From: Streptomyces tsukubensis
Lineage (GTDB): Bacteria > Actinomycetota > Actinomycetes > Streptomycetales > Streptomycetaceae
NCBI RefSeq assembly: GCF_003932715.1
Contig: NZ_CP020700.1
Coordinates: 7,028,501 to 7,092,500, forward strand
Direction of reading: 5' to 3'
DNA length: 64,000 nt
Below the pieces are notes generated by a model, which worked only from the letters and a program-made list of their open reading frames with translations, did not search any database and had not been told where the DNA came from. Shown piece after piece: positions 35,040-43,428 of the stretch; the first letter of the stretch is position 1, and each line of letters begins with the position of its first letter. Made by a program: the position numbers and the translations under genes.

Positions 35040-35840
35040 GTGAAGGTCGCCGCAGCACAGTTCGCCCCCACCGCAGACGCGGCGGCCAACCTCGCGGTCA
35101 TCGAGGAGATGACCGCCGAAGCCGCCGCCGCGGGCGCCGAGCTCGTCGTCTTCCCCGAGGAGTCGATGCTCCCGTCCGAAGCCTCCGACGAGACCGGGAT
35201 CCCGCTCCGGGACCTCGCCACCGCCCACTGGGAGCCCTTCGTCGACGGGCTCTCCCGCACCGCACGGACCCACGGCGTCGCGATGGTCGCCGCGGGCTTC
35301 GAGGACAGCGGCACGGCCCTCCCGTACAACACCATGGCCGCCGTGGACGCCACCGGTGAGGTCATCGGCCTCTACCGCAAGATGCACCTCTACGACGCCT
35401 TCGACTACAAGGAGTCGCGGCATATCCAGCGCGGCGACACCGGCCCCGTCGTGGTCCGCATCGGCGACTTCAACGTCGGACTCGTCAACTGCTACGACGT
35501 GCGCTTCCCCGAATTCACCCGGTCCCTGGTGGAGATGGGTGCCGATCTCCTCGCCGTGTCCGCGGCCTGGGTGAAGGGCCCCCTCAAGGAAGACCACTGG
35601 CAGACCCTGGTACGCACCCGGGCCATCGAGAACACCTGCTGGGTCGTCGCCTCGTCGCTCACCACCCCCGACTGCATCGGTATGTCGATGGCCGTCGACC
35701 CCCTCGGAGTGGTGCGCGCCGCACTCGGCGAGGAGGAGCGGTCGCTGCTCGTCGTCGACGCCGACAAGGACCGGATCGACCGGGCCCGTACCATCCTGCC
35801 CGTCCTCCGCAACCGCCGCATCATCATCGGACCGAGGTGA
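35040..35840 (+). CDS. Nitrilase-superfamily amidohydrolase
   Basis: This 266-residue carbon-nitrogen hydrolase has the catalytic triad Glu40 (VVFPEES), Lys114 (YRKMHLYDAF) and Cys151 (VNCYDVRFPE). These enzymes split amides, carbamoyl groups or nitriles. The GTG at 35040 has AAGGAG upstream. The position directly after an amine transporter suggests it cuts an amide or N-carbamoyl bond of the imported compound, perhaps an N-acylated polyamine or omega-amide; this is inference. The RraA-like gene follows at 9 bases. Confidence 0.92.
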   Translation: MKVAAAQFAPTADAAANLAVIEEMTAEAAAAGAELVVFPEESMLPSEASDETGIPLRDLATAHWEPFVDGLSRTARTHGVAMVAAGFEDSGTALPYNTMAAVDATGEVIGLYRKMHLYDAFDYKESRHIQRGDTGPVVVRIGDFNVGLVNCYDVRFPEFTRSLVEMGADLLAVSAAWVKGPLKEDHWQTLVRTRAIENTCWVVASSLTTPDCIGMSMAVDPLGVVRAALGEEERSLLVVDADKDRIDRARTILPVLRNRRIIIGPR

Positions 35841-35849
35841 CCCGCAGCC

Positions 35850-36524
35850 ATGCCGCTTTCCATCCGTGACCTGCCCGCCCCGCTCGACACCGCACTCGCA
35901 GAACGGCTGCGGACGGTCGACTTCCCCACCCTCGGCCACTACTTGGAGGAAGGTTTCTGCGACGCCGCCCTCCAGCGGGTCGCGGGCACCGGCAAACTGG
36001 TCGGCCGGGCCGTGACCGTCCGTACCACCGCCACCGACTCGACCCTGCTCCACCACGCCGCGGGACTCGTCGGCCCCGGCGACGTCGTCGTCGTGGACAC
36101 CGGCGGCGACCGCCGGCACGCCCCGCTGGGCGAGGTCGTCGTCAACGCCCTCGCCGCACGCGGCGCCGCCGGGGCGGTCGTCGACGGGCTCTGTACCGAC
36201 ATCGACGCGCTGCGGGCCGTGGGACTGCCGGTGTACGCGTACGGCCGCACCCCCCTGACCACGAAGCTGCACGGCCTCGCGGACGGCTCCCTCTGCGCCC
36301 CCGTCACCTGCGGCGGGGTCCCCGTCCACGCCGGTGACATCGTGCTAGGCGACGCCAACGGGCTGATCATCGCCCCGGCGGGCCGGCTCGCCGACGTCCT
36401 CGACGAGGCACTCGTCGACGACGCGGAGGAACCCGCCCTGATCGCCGAGTTGTGGGCGGGCGCCCCGCTCGGCGCCCTCACCGGCGCCACCGAGACCCTG
36501 CGGCGGCTCACCGCCTCCCGCTGA
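35850..36524 (+). CDS. RraA-like aldolase/decarboxylase
   Basis: This 224-residue protein of the RraA/MenG-like fold contains enzymes such as 4-hydroxy-4-methyl-2-oxoglutarate aldolase and oxaloacetate decarboxylase. Landmarks are TVDFPTLGHYLEEG near the start, GPGDVVVVDTGGDRRHAPLGEVV, AAGAVVDGLCTDIDALR and VHAGDIVLGDANGLIIAP. The GDxxDGxxxxP-type ending contains the metal/substrate loop. It sits between the nitrilase and the BKACE gene with tight spacing, so it likely acts on a keto or hydroxy acid intermediate of the same pathway. True RNase E inhibition is unlikely here. Confidence 0.88.
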   Translation: MPLSIRDLPAPLDTALAERLRTVDFPTLGHYLEEGFCDAALQRVAGTGKLVGRAVTVRTTATDSTLLHHAAGLVGPGDVVVVDTGGDRRHAPLGEVVVNALAARGAAGAVVDGLCTDIDALRAVGLPVYAYGRTPLTTKLHGLADGSLCAPVTCGGVPVHAGDIVLGDANGLIIAPAGRLADVLDEALVDDAEEPALIAELWAGAPLGALTGATETLRRLTASR

Positions 36525-36559
36525 CCCGGCCGTCCCCCCTCATCCCCGAAAGGACCAAC

Positions 36560-37282
36560 GTGTTTCTGAAAGCCGCCGTCAACGGCGGGCGCACCCCGAC
36601 CGAGTGCCCCACCGTCCCGGTCACCGCCGAGCAGATCGCAGCCGATACCCGGGCGGTGCTCGCCGCCGGAGCGGACGTCGTCCACTTCCACGTCCGCACC
36701 CCGGACGGCGGCCAGAGCATCCGCCCCGACCTGCTCGCCGAGGTGCTCCGGGCGATCCGTGCCACCGCCCCCGACGCCGTGGTCGGCACCACCACGGGAC
36801 TGTGGACCTGCTCGGGCCCCGAGGAGCGGTACAAGCTGGTCGAGGCGTGGGATCCGATGCCCGACTTCGCATCGGTCGCCTTCTGCGAAGAGGGCGCGGC
36901 CGAGACCGCCGAACTCGTCGTGGCGCGAGGCATGGTGCTGGAGAGCGCCGTCTGGACCATGGACGACGTCCCCGCCCTCCTCGCCTCGCCGACCCTCCAC
37001 CGCAATGTCCGGATCCTGATCGAACCGGTCGAGGAGGACCCGGAGGAGGCGGTCGCCGCGGCCCGCGCGATGGCCGGACGTATCGTCGCCGCCGGAGTGA
37101 CCTGCCCGATCCTCTACCACGGCGAAGGCGCCACGGTCTGGCCCCTGGTCCGCGCGGCCCAGGAGGACGGCCACCAGGCCCGCATCGGATACGAGGACGG
37201 TACCGACCTTCCCGACGGCACCCCGGCCCCCGACAACGCGGCCCTGGTCCGCGCGGTCCGCGCCCTCACGGCCACCGGCTGA
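36560..37282 (+). CDS. Beta-keto acid cleavage enzyme (BKACE, DUF849)
   Basis: This 240-residue BKACE-family protein resembles 3-keto-5-aminohexanoate cleavage enzyme. These zinc enzymes condense a beta-keto acid with acetyl-CoA and split it to acetoacetate and a new acyl-CoA. The start FLKAAVNGGRTP, the metal motif VVHFHVRTPDG and the late ILYHGEGATVWPL region fit the family. It is somewhat shorter than the usual 270-300 residues. The GTG at 36560 has AAAGGA upstream. As the last gene before a strong terminator it probably carries out the final CoA-dependent step of the pathway. Confidence 0.87.
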   Translation: MFLKAAVNGGRTPTECPTVPVTAEQIAADTRAVLAAGADVVHFHVRTPDGGQSIRPDLLAEVLRAIRATAPDAVVGTTTGLWTCSGPEERYKLVEAWDPMPDFASVAFCEEGAAETAELVVARGMVLESAVWTMDDVPALLASPTLHRNVRILIEPVEEDPEEAVAAARAMAGRIVAAGVTCPILYHGEGATVWPLVRAAQEDGHQARIGYEDGTDLPDGTPAPDNAALVRAVRALTATG

Positions 37283-37310
37283 GACCCCTCGGCCGAGGAC
37301 CCCTTTTCAC

Positions 37311-37342
37311 CGCCCCCGCCCGTCATCGGACGTGCGGGGGCG
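37311..37342 (+). terminator. Terminator of the transporter/catabolic operon
   Basis: Perfect arms CGCCCCCGC (37311-37319) and GCGGGGGCG (37334-37342) continue after one mismatch with CGTC-ATCG-GACG, 28 bases after the BKACE stop. It closes the operon that begins at 30936. Confidence 0.8.
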
Positions 37343-37613
37343 TCCGGCCGGCACTCCGCCGACGGCCGTACCGCATCCCACGAGGCGATGGTGGCCGTCG
37401 CCGATGACCTTCTCGCCCTGCACGATCCGCCGCTGATTCCCCGGGCCCTGGTCGAAGGCGGCCTTGAATCCCTCGGGTAACCCGGGCCTCCTCGGGTTCG
37501 GCCCGGAGGGGGCCGTGAGGGAGTGTCCCGCCGATCCTCCGCAGCATGCATGCGATCACGACTACGTTGGGTGCCGGCACGTCCGGCGCGGCACTCCGCT
37601 CGGGAGGAGACAC

Positions 37614-39320
37614 ATGGGTGATCGGGTACGGGACGAGGAACTGTCCGACGACTACTACGACCTCGGTACGCACACCCGGCGGGTGAGCACGACATCCCCC
37701 GATGCGCAGCGCTGGTTCGACCGCGGGCTGGTCTGGACATACGCCTTCCATCATGAGGAAGCGGTCCGCTGCTTCGAGAAGGCGGCCGAGGCCGACCCCG
37801 ACTGCGCCATGGCGTACTGGGGGATCGCCTACGCACTCGGACCCAATTACAACAAGCCGTGGGAGTTTTTCGACGCTCGGGACCTGGCCATGACCGTCGA
37901 GCGTACCCATGCGGCGGCCGGGCGCGCGCAGGAGAAGGCCGCGGGTGCCACAACTGTCGAGCGGGCTCTGATCGGGGCGTTGCGCTCCCGGTATCCGCAG
38001 GCGCGCCCGGTCGAGGACTGCTCCGTCTGGAACGAGCCGTATGCCGAGAGCATGCGCGCCGCCTATGTGCAGGCCCCCGACGATCTCGACGTCGCCGCCC
38101 TCTACGCCGATGCGCTGATGAATCTCACGCCGTGGCAGTTGTGGGATCTGCGGACCGGCGAGCCTGCGGCGGGCGCCAGGACCGCCGAGGCGAAGGCGGT
38201 CCTGGAGCGGGCTCTCGCCACCTCCGGCGGGCGGGATCACCCGGGGGTGGTGCACCTCTACATCCATCTGATGGAGATGTCTCCGTATCCGGAGCGAGCG
38301 CTGCGCGTCGCCGACCGGCTGCGCGGAATGGTGCCCGACGCCGGGCACCTCGCGCACATGCCCTCGCATCTGGAGGTGCTGTGCGGGGACTACAGGCGGG
38401 TCGTGTCGGACAGCAATGCCGCCATCGCCGTCGACGCGAAGGCCCTTGAGCGGTCCGGCGCGATGAACTTCTACACCCTCTACCGGTGCCACAACATTCA
38501 TTTCAAGATCTACGGTGCGATGTTCCTCGGACAGTCCGAAGTGGCTCTGGAGGCGGCCGACCAGCTGGAGGCGGCCGTTCCGGAGGAGTTGCTACGGGTG
38601 GAGAGCCCGCCGATGGCCGACTGGCTGGAGGCCTTCCTCGCCATGCGGGTCCATGTGCTGATCCGGTTCGGTCGCTGGTCCGACATCCTGGAGCTTCCTC
38701 TCCCTCATGACCAGGAGCTGTACAGCACCTCCACGGCGATGTTGCACTACGCCCGTGGTGTCGCCTTCTCCGCGACCGGCCGGGTGGGCGAGGCCGAGAC
38801 GGCGCGGGAGCTGTTCCGCGAGGCGACCGGCAGGGTCCAGGAGACGCGCATGTTGTTCAACAACACCTGTGCCGACATCCTCGCCGTCGCCGCCGCCATG
38901 CTCGACGGCGAGCTGGAGTACCGCAGGGGCAGCACCGATATCGCGTTCGCCGCCCTGCAGCGGTCGGTGGAACTGACCGACAACCTGCCGTACGACGAAC
39001 CCTGGGGCTGGATGCAGCCGCCCCGGCACGCCTACGGTGCCCTGCTGCTGGAGCAGGGCCGCATCACCGAAGCCGAGGCCGTCTACCGCGCGGATCTGGG
39101 CCTCGACGAGACCCTCCCCCGGGCCTGTCGGCACCCGGGAAACGTATGGTCCCTGCACGGCCTTCACGAGTGTCTGGTACGGCTCGGGCGTTCGGCCGAA
39201 GCGCTGATCGTCGCGGAGCAGTTGAAGACGGCCGCGGCCCTGGCGGACGTGCCGGTCGAGGCATCGTGCTTCTGCCGGACGGAAGGAACCGCGTCCCAAA
39301 GTGGCGGCCGCTGCTGCTGA
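37614..39320 (+). CDS. Large TPR-repeat protein
   Basis: This 568-residue soluble protein is made of tetratricopeptide helices. The first repeat reads AQRWFDRGLVWTYAFHHEEAVRCFEKAAEADPDCAMAYWGIAYALG, the signature of a group often annotated only as TPR protein. Later HPGVVHLYIHLMEMSPYPERAL, HLAHMPSHLEVLCGDY and a Cys-rich tail (CFCRTE, RCC) are visible. The conserved His and Cys could bind metal, but this is a guess. ATG 37614 follows GGGAGGAG. It stands alone after the operon terminator. The function is unknown. Confidence 0.85.
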   Translation: MGDRVRDEELSDDYYDLGTHTRRVSTTSPDAQRWFDRGLVWTYAFHHEEAVRCFEKAAEADPDCAMAYWGIAYALGPNYNKPWEFFDARDLAMTVERTHAAAGRAQEKAAGATTVERALIGALRSRYPQARPVEDCSVWNEPYAESMRAAYVQAPDDLDVAALYADALMNLTPWQLWDLRTGEPAAGARTAEAKAVLERALATSGGRDHPGVVHLYIHLMEMSPYPERALRVADRLRGMVPDAGHLAHMPSHLEVLCGDYRRVVSDSNAAIAVDAKALERSGAMNFYTLYRCHNIHFKIYGAMFLGQSEVALEAADQLEAAVPEELLRVESPPMADWLEAFLAMRVHVLIRFGRWSDILELPLPHDQELYSTSTAMLHYARGVAFSATGRVGEAETARELFREATGRVQETRMLFNNTCADILAVAAAMLDGELEYRRGSTDIAFAALQRSVELTDNLPYDEPWGWMQPPRHAYGALLLEQGRITEAEAVYRADLGLDETLPRACRHPGNVWSLHGLHECLVRLGRSAEALIVAEQLKTAAALADVPVEASCFCRTEGTASQSGGRCC

Positions 39321-39589
39321 GGGGCCCCGTAGCGGGCCGGGCAGCTTCACGGGGCGTTGGACCAGGATCCGGGCCGTTCGGGGTCCAGGGCGTTGTGGCG
39401 CAGGAGGGCCGGGGAGGAAGCACTACGAGACTTCCCCGAGTGGCGAAGTACGCGTGGAGGTGCGGTCACCAGACCGGTCCGCGAGCCTCCACCACCTGGC
39501 CCACCGACCACGGGCCTGTCCTCTACCAGAAGGCGCCGCCCGGCCGCGGCCGGAACAGGAGATCGCCGCACCACCGGTGCGGGCGGCGG

Positions 39590-39801
39590 CGAGCGTCGCG
39601 CGACGTGGACGGTGTCCCCGGGCCGGGCGTAGCCGAGGAGCGCGCGGAACTTCGGGCGCTGGAGGGGTGGAGGCGGCTGGAGGTGCCGGGGTCCTCCTCG
39701 AAGACGAACGGGTCCTCGATCCCGGCCTCGTCCAGGACGAGGTCCTGGCGGGCGGTCGACTGCTGGTCGGTCGAGACCCGCTTGTAGACCAGGTTCGCCA
39801 C
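39590..39801 (-). pseudogene. Serine recombinase (resolvase) remnant
   Basis: The minus strand begins NLVYKRVSTDQQSTARQDLVLDEAGI, the N-terminal resolvase/invertase motif with the active Ser in RVSTDQQ. After EEDPGTSSRLHP the frame breaks; in another phase it continues LQRPKFRALLGYARPGDTVHVARR and then loses similarity. It is a truncated, frameshifted gene lacking the catalytic arginines and the DNA-binding domain. Confidence 0.75.
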
Positions 39802-39820
39802 CGAGAGGCCTGACCTGTCG

Positions 39821-39860
39821 CAGTGAAGGTTGAGCGATTCTCAGCGAAGGTTGAGCGAGT
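39821..39860. repeat. Two 19-base direct repeats upstream of the resolvase remnant
   Basis: CAGTGAAGGTTGAGCGATT (39821-39839) and CAGCGAAGGTTGAGCGAGT (39842-39860) are spaced by 21 bases, two helical turns, just upstream of the resolvase remnant start. They resemble recombinase or regulator binding repeats. Confidence 0.5.
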
Positions 39861-39929
39861 GGTCCTGGCTGATGTGCCAGGCCATGATTGTCGGCACCAC
39901 TCTCGCTCATCTGTGCCAGGATTCGCGGG

Positions 39930-40796
39930 GTGGAGATCACTGACGTCATGCGTGCGATCGCGGCTGCGACTTCGGTCGCCGCATCGCTCGGCCTGCCGGC
40001 CGACGACGCGATCGTTCTCCACAACTCGAACAAGCTGGCACTGCGGCTGACTCCATGCGACGTCTTTGCCCGGGTCGCCCCTGTGGGACAAGAGGTTGCA
40101 CGGTTCGAAGTCGAGCTCGCTCAGCGGCTCACCGAGGTCGGAAGTCCGATGTGCCCCTTGGAGCCTCGGGCGGACCCGCGTGTGTACACGTTCGATGGTT
40201 TCGCAGTGACACTGTGGACCTACTACGAGCCCGTGGCACCTCACTTCTCCCCGGTCGACTATGCCGAGGCGCTGGAGCAGCTGCACGCAGGCATGCGCAA
40301 CGTCGATGTACCGAGCCCGAGGTTCACGGACCGGATCACGGAGGCGGAAGAAGTTGTCGCCGACCCGGACCGCTCGCCGGAGCTCGCCGACGCAGACCGC
40401 GTCTTCCTCAGCGGCAGGCTGGCCGGCCTGCGACACGCGATCGAGGAGCGCGGCGCCGTGGAGCAGCTGCTCCACGGCGAGCCGCATCCAGGCAATGTCC
40501 TCAGCACGAGGATCGGCCCGTTGTTCATCGACCTTGAGACGTGCTGCCGTGGACCCGTCGAGTTCGACCTCGCCCATGTTCCCGAGGCGGTCTGCGAGCA
40601 CTACCCGAACGTTGACCAAGGGCTTCTGGACGAGTGCCGACAGCTCGTTCTCGCGATGGTCGCCGCGTGGCGTTGGGAGCTTGGCGACCAGTTTCCGAAC
40701 GGGAGGCGCTTCGGAGAAGAGCTCCTGCGCGCACTGCGCGGCGGTCCTCCCTGGCCGACACTCGACACGATGAACACGCGACTGGGCGGCCTGTAG
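39930..40796 (+). CDS. Phosphotransferase (APH)-like protein
   Basis: This 288-residue member of the aminoglycoside/choline kinase-like fold has the catalytic-loop motif QLLHGEPHPGNVL. The usual Asp (HGDLHPGN) is replaced by Glu, which may weaken or abolish transfer. The metal-binding motif FIDLETCC is present, and the N-lobe has LHNSNKLALRLTPCDVFARVA. The GTG at 39930 is chosen because the residues before it are not family-like; ATG-equivalents upstream exist. It lies near the right end of the island next to the resolvase scar and has no operon partner. Antibiotic inactivation should not be assumed. Confidence 0.75.
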   Translation: MEITDVMRAIAAATSVAASLGLPADDAIVLHNSNKLALRLTPCDVFARVAPVGQEVARFEVELAQRLTEVGSPMCPLEPRADPRVYTFDGFAVTLWTYYEPVAPHFSPVDYAEALEQLHAGMRNVDVPSPRFTDRITEAEEVVADPDRSPELADADRVFLSGRLAGLRHAIEERGAVEQLLHGEPHPGNVLSTRIGPLFIDLETCCRGPVEFDLAHVPEAVCEHYPNVDQGLLDECRQLVLAMVAAWRWELGDQFPNGRRFGEELLRALRGGPPWPTLDTMNTRLGGL

Positions 40797-40858
40797 AGAT
40801 CGCCGAGTCGAGCATTCCCCGGCAGGTCTGTTGTCAGAGGGTGTGTCAGAGACTGCGC

Positions 40859-41014
40859 ATGCTGGAGATCGTGGTGCAGACGGAGAACGGGGAGCGGCAC
40901 GTTCGTGTTTCCGCGGAGGAGCTGGAGCGTGTCGCGGAGCAGACCACGGGGACCACACGCTACGCACGGTGGTGCACGATGCATGCTTCCACGCACAACT
41001 TGCGCCCGGAATAA
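40859..41014 (+). pseudogene. Short truncated ORF next to attR
   Basis: ATG 40859 opens a 51-residue frame, MLEIVVQTENGERHVRVSAE then ELERVAEQTTGTTRYARW. The start resembles small immunity or DUF-type proteins with an alternating strand-helix pattern, but it stops soon after. Just inside, 40941-40958 holds a GACCA then GGGGACCACA motif similar to the repeat near attL. It is probably a gene cut at the island edge. Confidence 0.35.
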
Positions 41015-41054
41015 GTCTGCTATGTCTGGAAAGTGCCTTTGACTTGCATTGAGA

Positions 41055-41091
41055 GTCAAGGGGGCGCAGGTTCAAATCCTGTCGTCCCGAC
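41055..41091 (+). repeat. attR: duplicated tRNA-Pro 3' end
   Basis: This is a copy of the tRNA-Pro 3' end, 36 of 37 bases identical to 10390-10426, including 27 identical bases over the T arm and acceptor strand. No tRNA 5' half precedes it, so it is an attachment-site copy and not a gene. Confidence 0.85.
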
Positions 41092-41250
41092 CAGCTCTTT
41101 GGCCGGTCGGAAGCCGTTCTCTCAGCCATGAGAGGACGGCATTTCGTGTGTTTGGGGCCATGGTGGTTGCACGGGAAGGGGTGGCCAGGCCCGGCTCTTC
41201 GCACAGCTCAGTGCGGCGGGACACCATCTCGCCGGCCGGGATGCGGCCTC

Positions 41251-41589
41251 TCACAGGTGGGCGTCCAGGAACTCCCCGAGCGCGGCCCGGGCCATCGGGC
41301 CGCTCCCGGCCGCAGTCGCCTCGCCCCGTTCGATCAGCACGAAGGAGGGCGCGCCGGTGACGCCGTACCGCCGTACCGGGCCGGGGCACCTGGCGATGTC
41401 GGCCCGCACGACGATCAGCCGCCCCTGGTAGGCGTCGGCCACCTCCCGCACCAGGGGCTCCATTTCCTTGCATGCTGCCACGGCCTTGGGCCACGTACCG
41501 TGGAAGTACGCGAGTACCGGGACGTCCGCCCTCGCCAGGATGAACTCGAACTCGGCGTCCTCCTGGGGTTGATGGACCCTGCCTGCCAT
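41251..41589 (-). CDS. Thioredoxin-like protein lacking the CxxC pair
   Basis: This 112-residue protein with a thioredoxin fold reads FEFILARADVPVLAYFHGTWPKAVAACKEMEPLVREVADAY, then RLIVVRADI and the cis-Pro loop GVTGAPSFVLIERGEA. The WCGPC site is replaced by WPKAVAAC, leaving a single Cys, so disulphide exchange of the usual kind is not possible. It may act as a monothiol partner or chaperone-like protein. The ATG at 41589 has AAGGAG upstream. It lies just outside attR and 82 bases downstream of the helicase, in the same direction. Confidence 0.82.
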   Translation of the reverse strand: MAGRVHQPQEDAEFEFILARADVPVLAYFHGTWPKAVAACKEMEPLVREVADAYQGRLIVVRADIARCPGPVRRYGVTGAPSFVLIERGEATAAGSGPMARAALGEFLDAHL

Positions 41590-41670
41590 CGGCACTCCTT
41601 GACGCTCCACTCGACGTGAGGCAGTGGGTGCCTCCTTGTGTCTGCTGACCGCGGCGGCGCGCACCGCCCG

Positions 41671-43089
41671 TCAGCGGGCCTTGCGCACACGGCCGGCCTT
41701 GCGGGCCTCCGCCATCATGCGCGCCTCCGCGGCCTTCCGGGATTCCTTCGGCGGGCGGCCCGCATGGGTGCCCAGACCCCGGAACGCCGCGTTGCCGGTC
41801 TTTGCCCGGTCCTGCACCGGCGGGCGCTTCGCGCCGGTAATCGTGGTCAGCCGCTCCTCGCCGGAGCGAACCTGGGTGACCGTGGGCCGGATGCCGGCAT
41901 CCGACATCATCCGGTTCACGTCCCGGCGCTGGCCGGGCGTGACCAGGGTGACCACGCTGCCGGACTCGCCGGCACGCGCGGTGCGCCCGCCGCGGTGGAG
42001 GTAGTCCTTGGGTTCGGAGGGCGGATCCACGTTGACGACGAGGTCCAGGTGCTCGACGTGGATGCCACGGGCAGCGACGTTGGTGGCCACCAGCACCGTG
42101 ATCGCGCCGTCCTTGAACTGGGCCAGCGTGTGCGTTCGCTGCGGCTGCGACTTCCCGCTGTGCAGAGCACCTGCCTTGATGCCGCTGCTCCGCAGATGGC
42201 GGGTGAACTGATCCACAGCGTGCTTGGTGTCCAGGAACATCAGCACCCGCCCGTCCCGGGCCGCGATCTCGGTGGCCGTCGCGTATTTGTCGGCCGGATG
42301 GACGTTCAGCACGTGGTGCTCCATCGTCGCGACCGAACCCTCCGCCCGGTCGACCGTGGCGAGCACCGGCTCACTCAGATAGTGCCTGACCAGTTCATCC
42401 ACGTTCCGGTCGAGCGTCGCCGAGAACAGCATCCGCTGCCCGCCGGGGGGCACCTGGTCCAGGGTCTGCGAGACCTGCGGCAGGAAGCCCATGTCGCACA
42501 TCTGGTCCGCCTCGTCCAGCACCGCGATCCGTACCCGGTCCAGGTGGCAGTCCCGCCGGGCAACGAGATCGGCCAGCCGTCCCGGTGTCGCCACCACGAC
42601 CTCGGCACCCGCCCGGAGCGCCGCCGCCTGCCGGTTGATCGCCAGCCCGCCGACTACGGTCACCGACCGTAGTCCGAGCGCCTCCGCATAGGGCGCCAGC
42701 ACCTCGCTCACCTGCTGCGCGAGTTCCCTCGTCGGCACCAGGACCAGCGCGAGAGGGCGTTTCGGTTCGGCGCGACGGCCCGCCGTACGGGCGAGGAGCG
42801 CCAGCCCGAAGGCGAGGGTCTTCCCCGATCCGGTCCGCGCGCGGCCCAGGACGTCCCGGCCGGCCAGCGCACTGGGCAGGATGGCCGCCTGGATCGGGAA
42901 GGGATCCCGTACTCCGAGCTCCGCCAGCACCCTTACCAGCTCGACCGGCAGTTCCAGTTCCGCGAAGGACACGGCCGGCGGAAGCCCGGGGGCCGACGTC
43001 CCCGGCACGGAGAGCTCGCCCTGCGGGGCCCTCTCCTGATCAGACCTGCCCGGTCCGGAGCGGCCGAAGGACGGCTGCTTCGCCTTCAT
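41671..43089 (-). CDS. DEAD-box RNA helicase
   Basis: This 472-residue ATP-dependent RNA helicase shows all core motifs: Q-motif region FAELELPVELVRVLAELGVRDPFPIQ, motif I ARTGSGKT, Ia PTRELAQQ, II DEAD (VLDEADQMCDMGF), III SAT, V ATNVAARGIHVEHLD and VI HRGGRTARAGESG. The C-terminal tail is Arg/Lys-rich (KESRKAAEARMMAEARKAGRVRKAR) and should bind RNA. The ATG at 43089 follows AAGGA. A long hairpin lies 35-66 bases upstream in the leader. It probably works in ribosome assembly or cold adaptation, as is common in the family. Confidence 0.95.
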   Translation of the reverse strand: MKAKQPSFGRSGPGRSDQERAPQGELSVPGTSAPGLPPAVSFAELELPVELVRVLAELGVRDPFPIQAAILPSALAGRDVLGRARTGSGKTLAFGLALLARTAGRRAEPKRPLALVLVPTRELAQQVSEVLAPYAEALGLRSVTVVGGLAINRQAAALRAGAEVVVATPGRLADLVARRDCHLDRVRIAVLDEADQMCDMGFLPQVSQTLDQVPPGGQRMLFSATLDRNVDELVRHYLSEPVLATVDRAEGSVATMEHHVLNVHPADKYATATEIAARDGRVLMFLDTKHAVDQFTRHLRSSGIKAGALHSGKSQPQRTHTLAQFKDGAITVLVATNVAARGIHVEHLDLVVNVDPPSEPKDYLHRGGRTARAGESGSVVTLVTPGQRRDVNRMMSDAGIRPTVTQVRSGEERLTTITGAKRPPVQDRAKTGNAAFRGLGTHAGRPPKESRKAAEARMMAEARKAGRVRKAR

Positions 43090-43123
43090 GGGGTCCTTCC
43101 TCATTTCGGTGCTCTGAACGGGA

Positions 43124-43155
43124 CGGGGCCCGTGCCTTGTCCGGCACGGGCCCCG
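43124..43155 (-). terminator. 13-bp hairpin in the helicase 5' leader
   Basis: Arms CGGGGCCCGTGCC and GGCACGGGCCCCG pair perfectly around a 6-base loop. It sits between the leftward HxlR gene and the leftward helicase start, so it could terminate HxlR transcripts or act as an attenuator in the helicase leader. The rest of the 339-base gap (43090-43428) shows no gene. Confidence 0.6.
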
Positions 43156-43428
43156 GTTGTCTGCGAGCGTGCCCCCGACCTTACCAGCGCCGGACTCACG
43201 TCGGCCGTCGCGCCGCCCGGCCGGTGACGGACTCGTTCTCGCGCGGATCTCGGCGCCGACCCCATCACCACCCGGCGAATGTCTCACCACCCAGGACCAC
43301 CGAAGCCTGGCATTGTCGGTGAGTTGCGGTGCTGGTCCACTTCTTGTGGCCGCGTACGCAGCGTGACGGCTGATCGTCATTCGGCGGCGGTCCGCATCGC
43401 CCGGAAATCGACCTGCCAGGGGGCGGTC

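Noticed and set aside
41055..41091. A possible second tRNA gene
   Set aside because: Only the T arm and 3' acceptor strand are present; no D arm or 5' acceptor strand precedes it, so it is an attachment-site copy.
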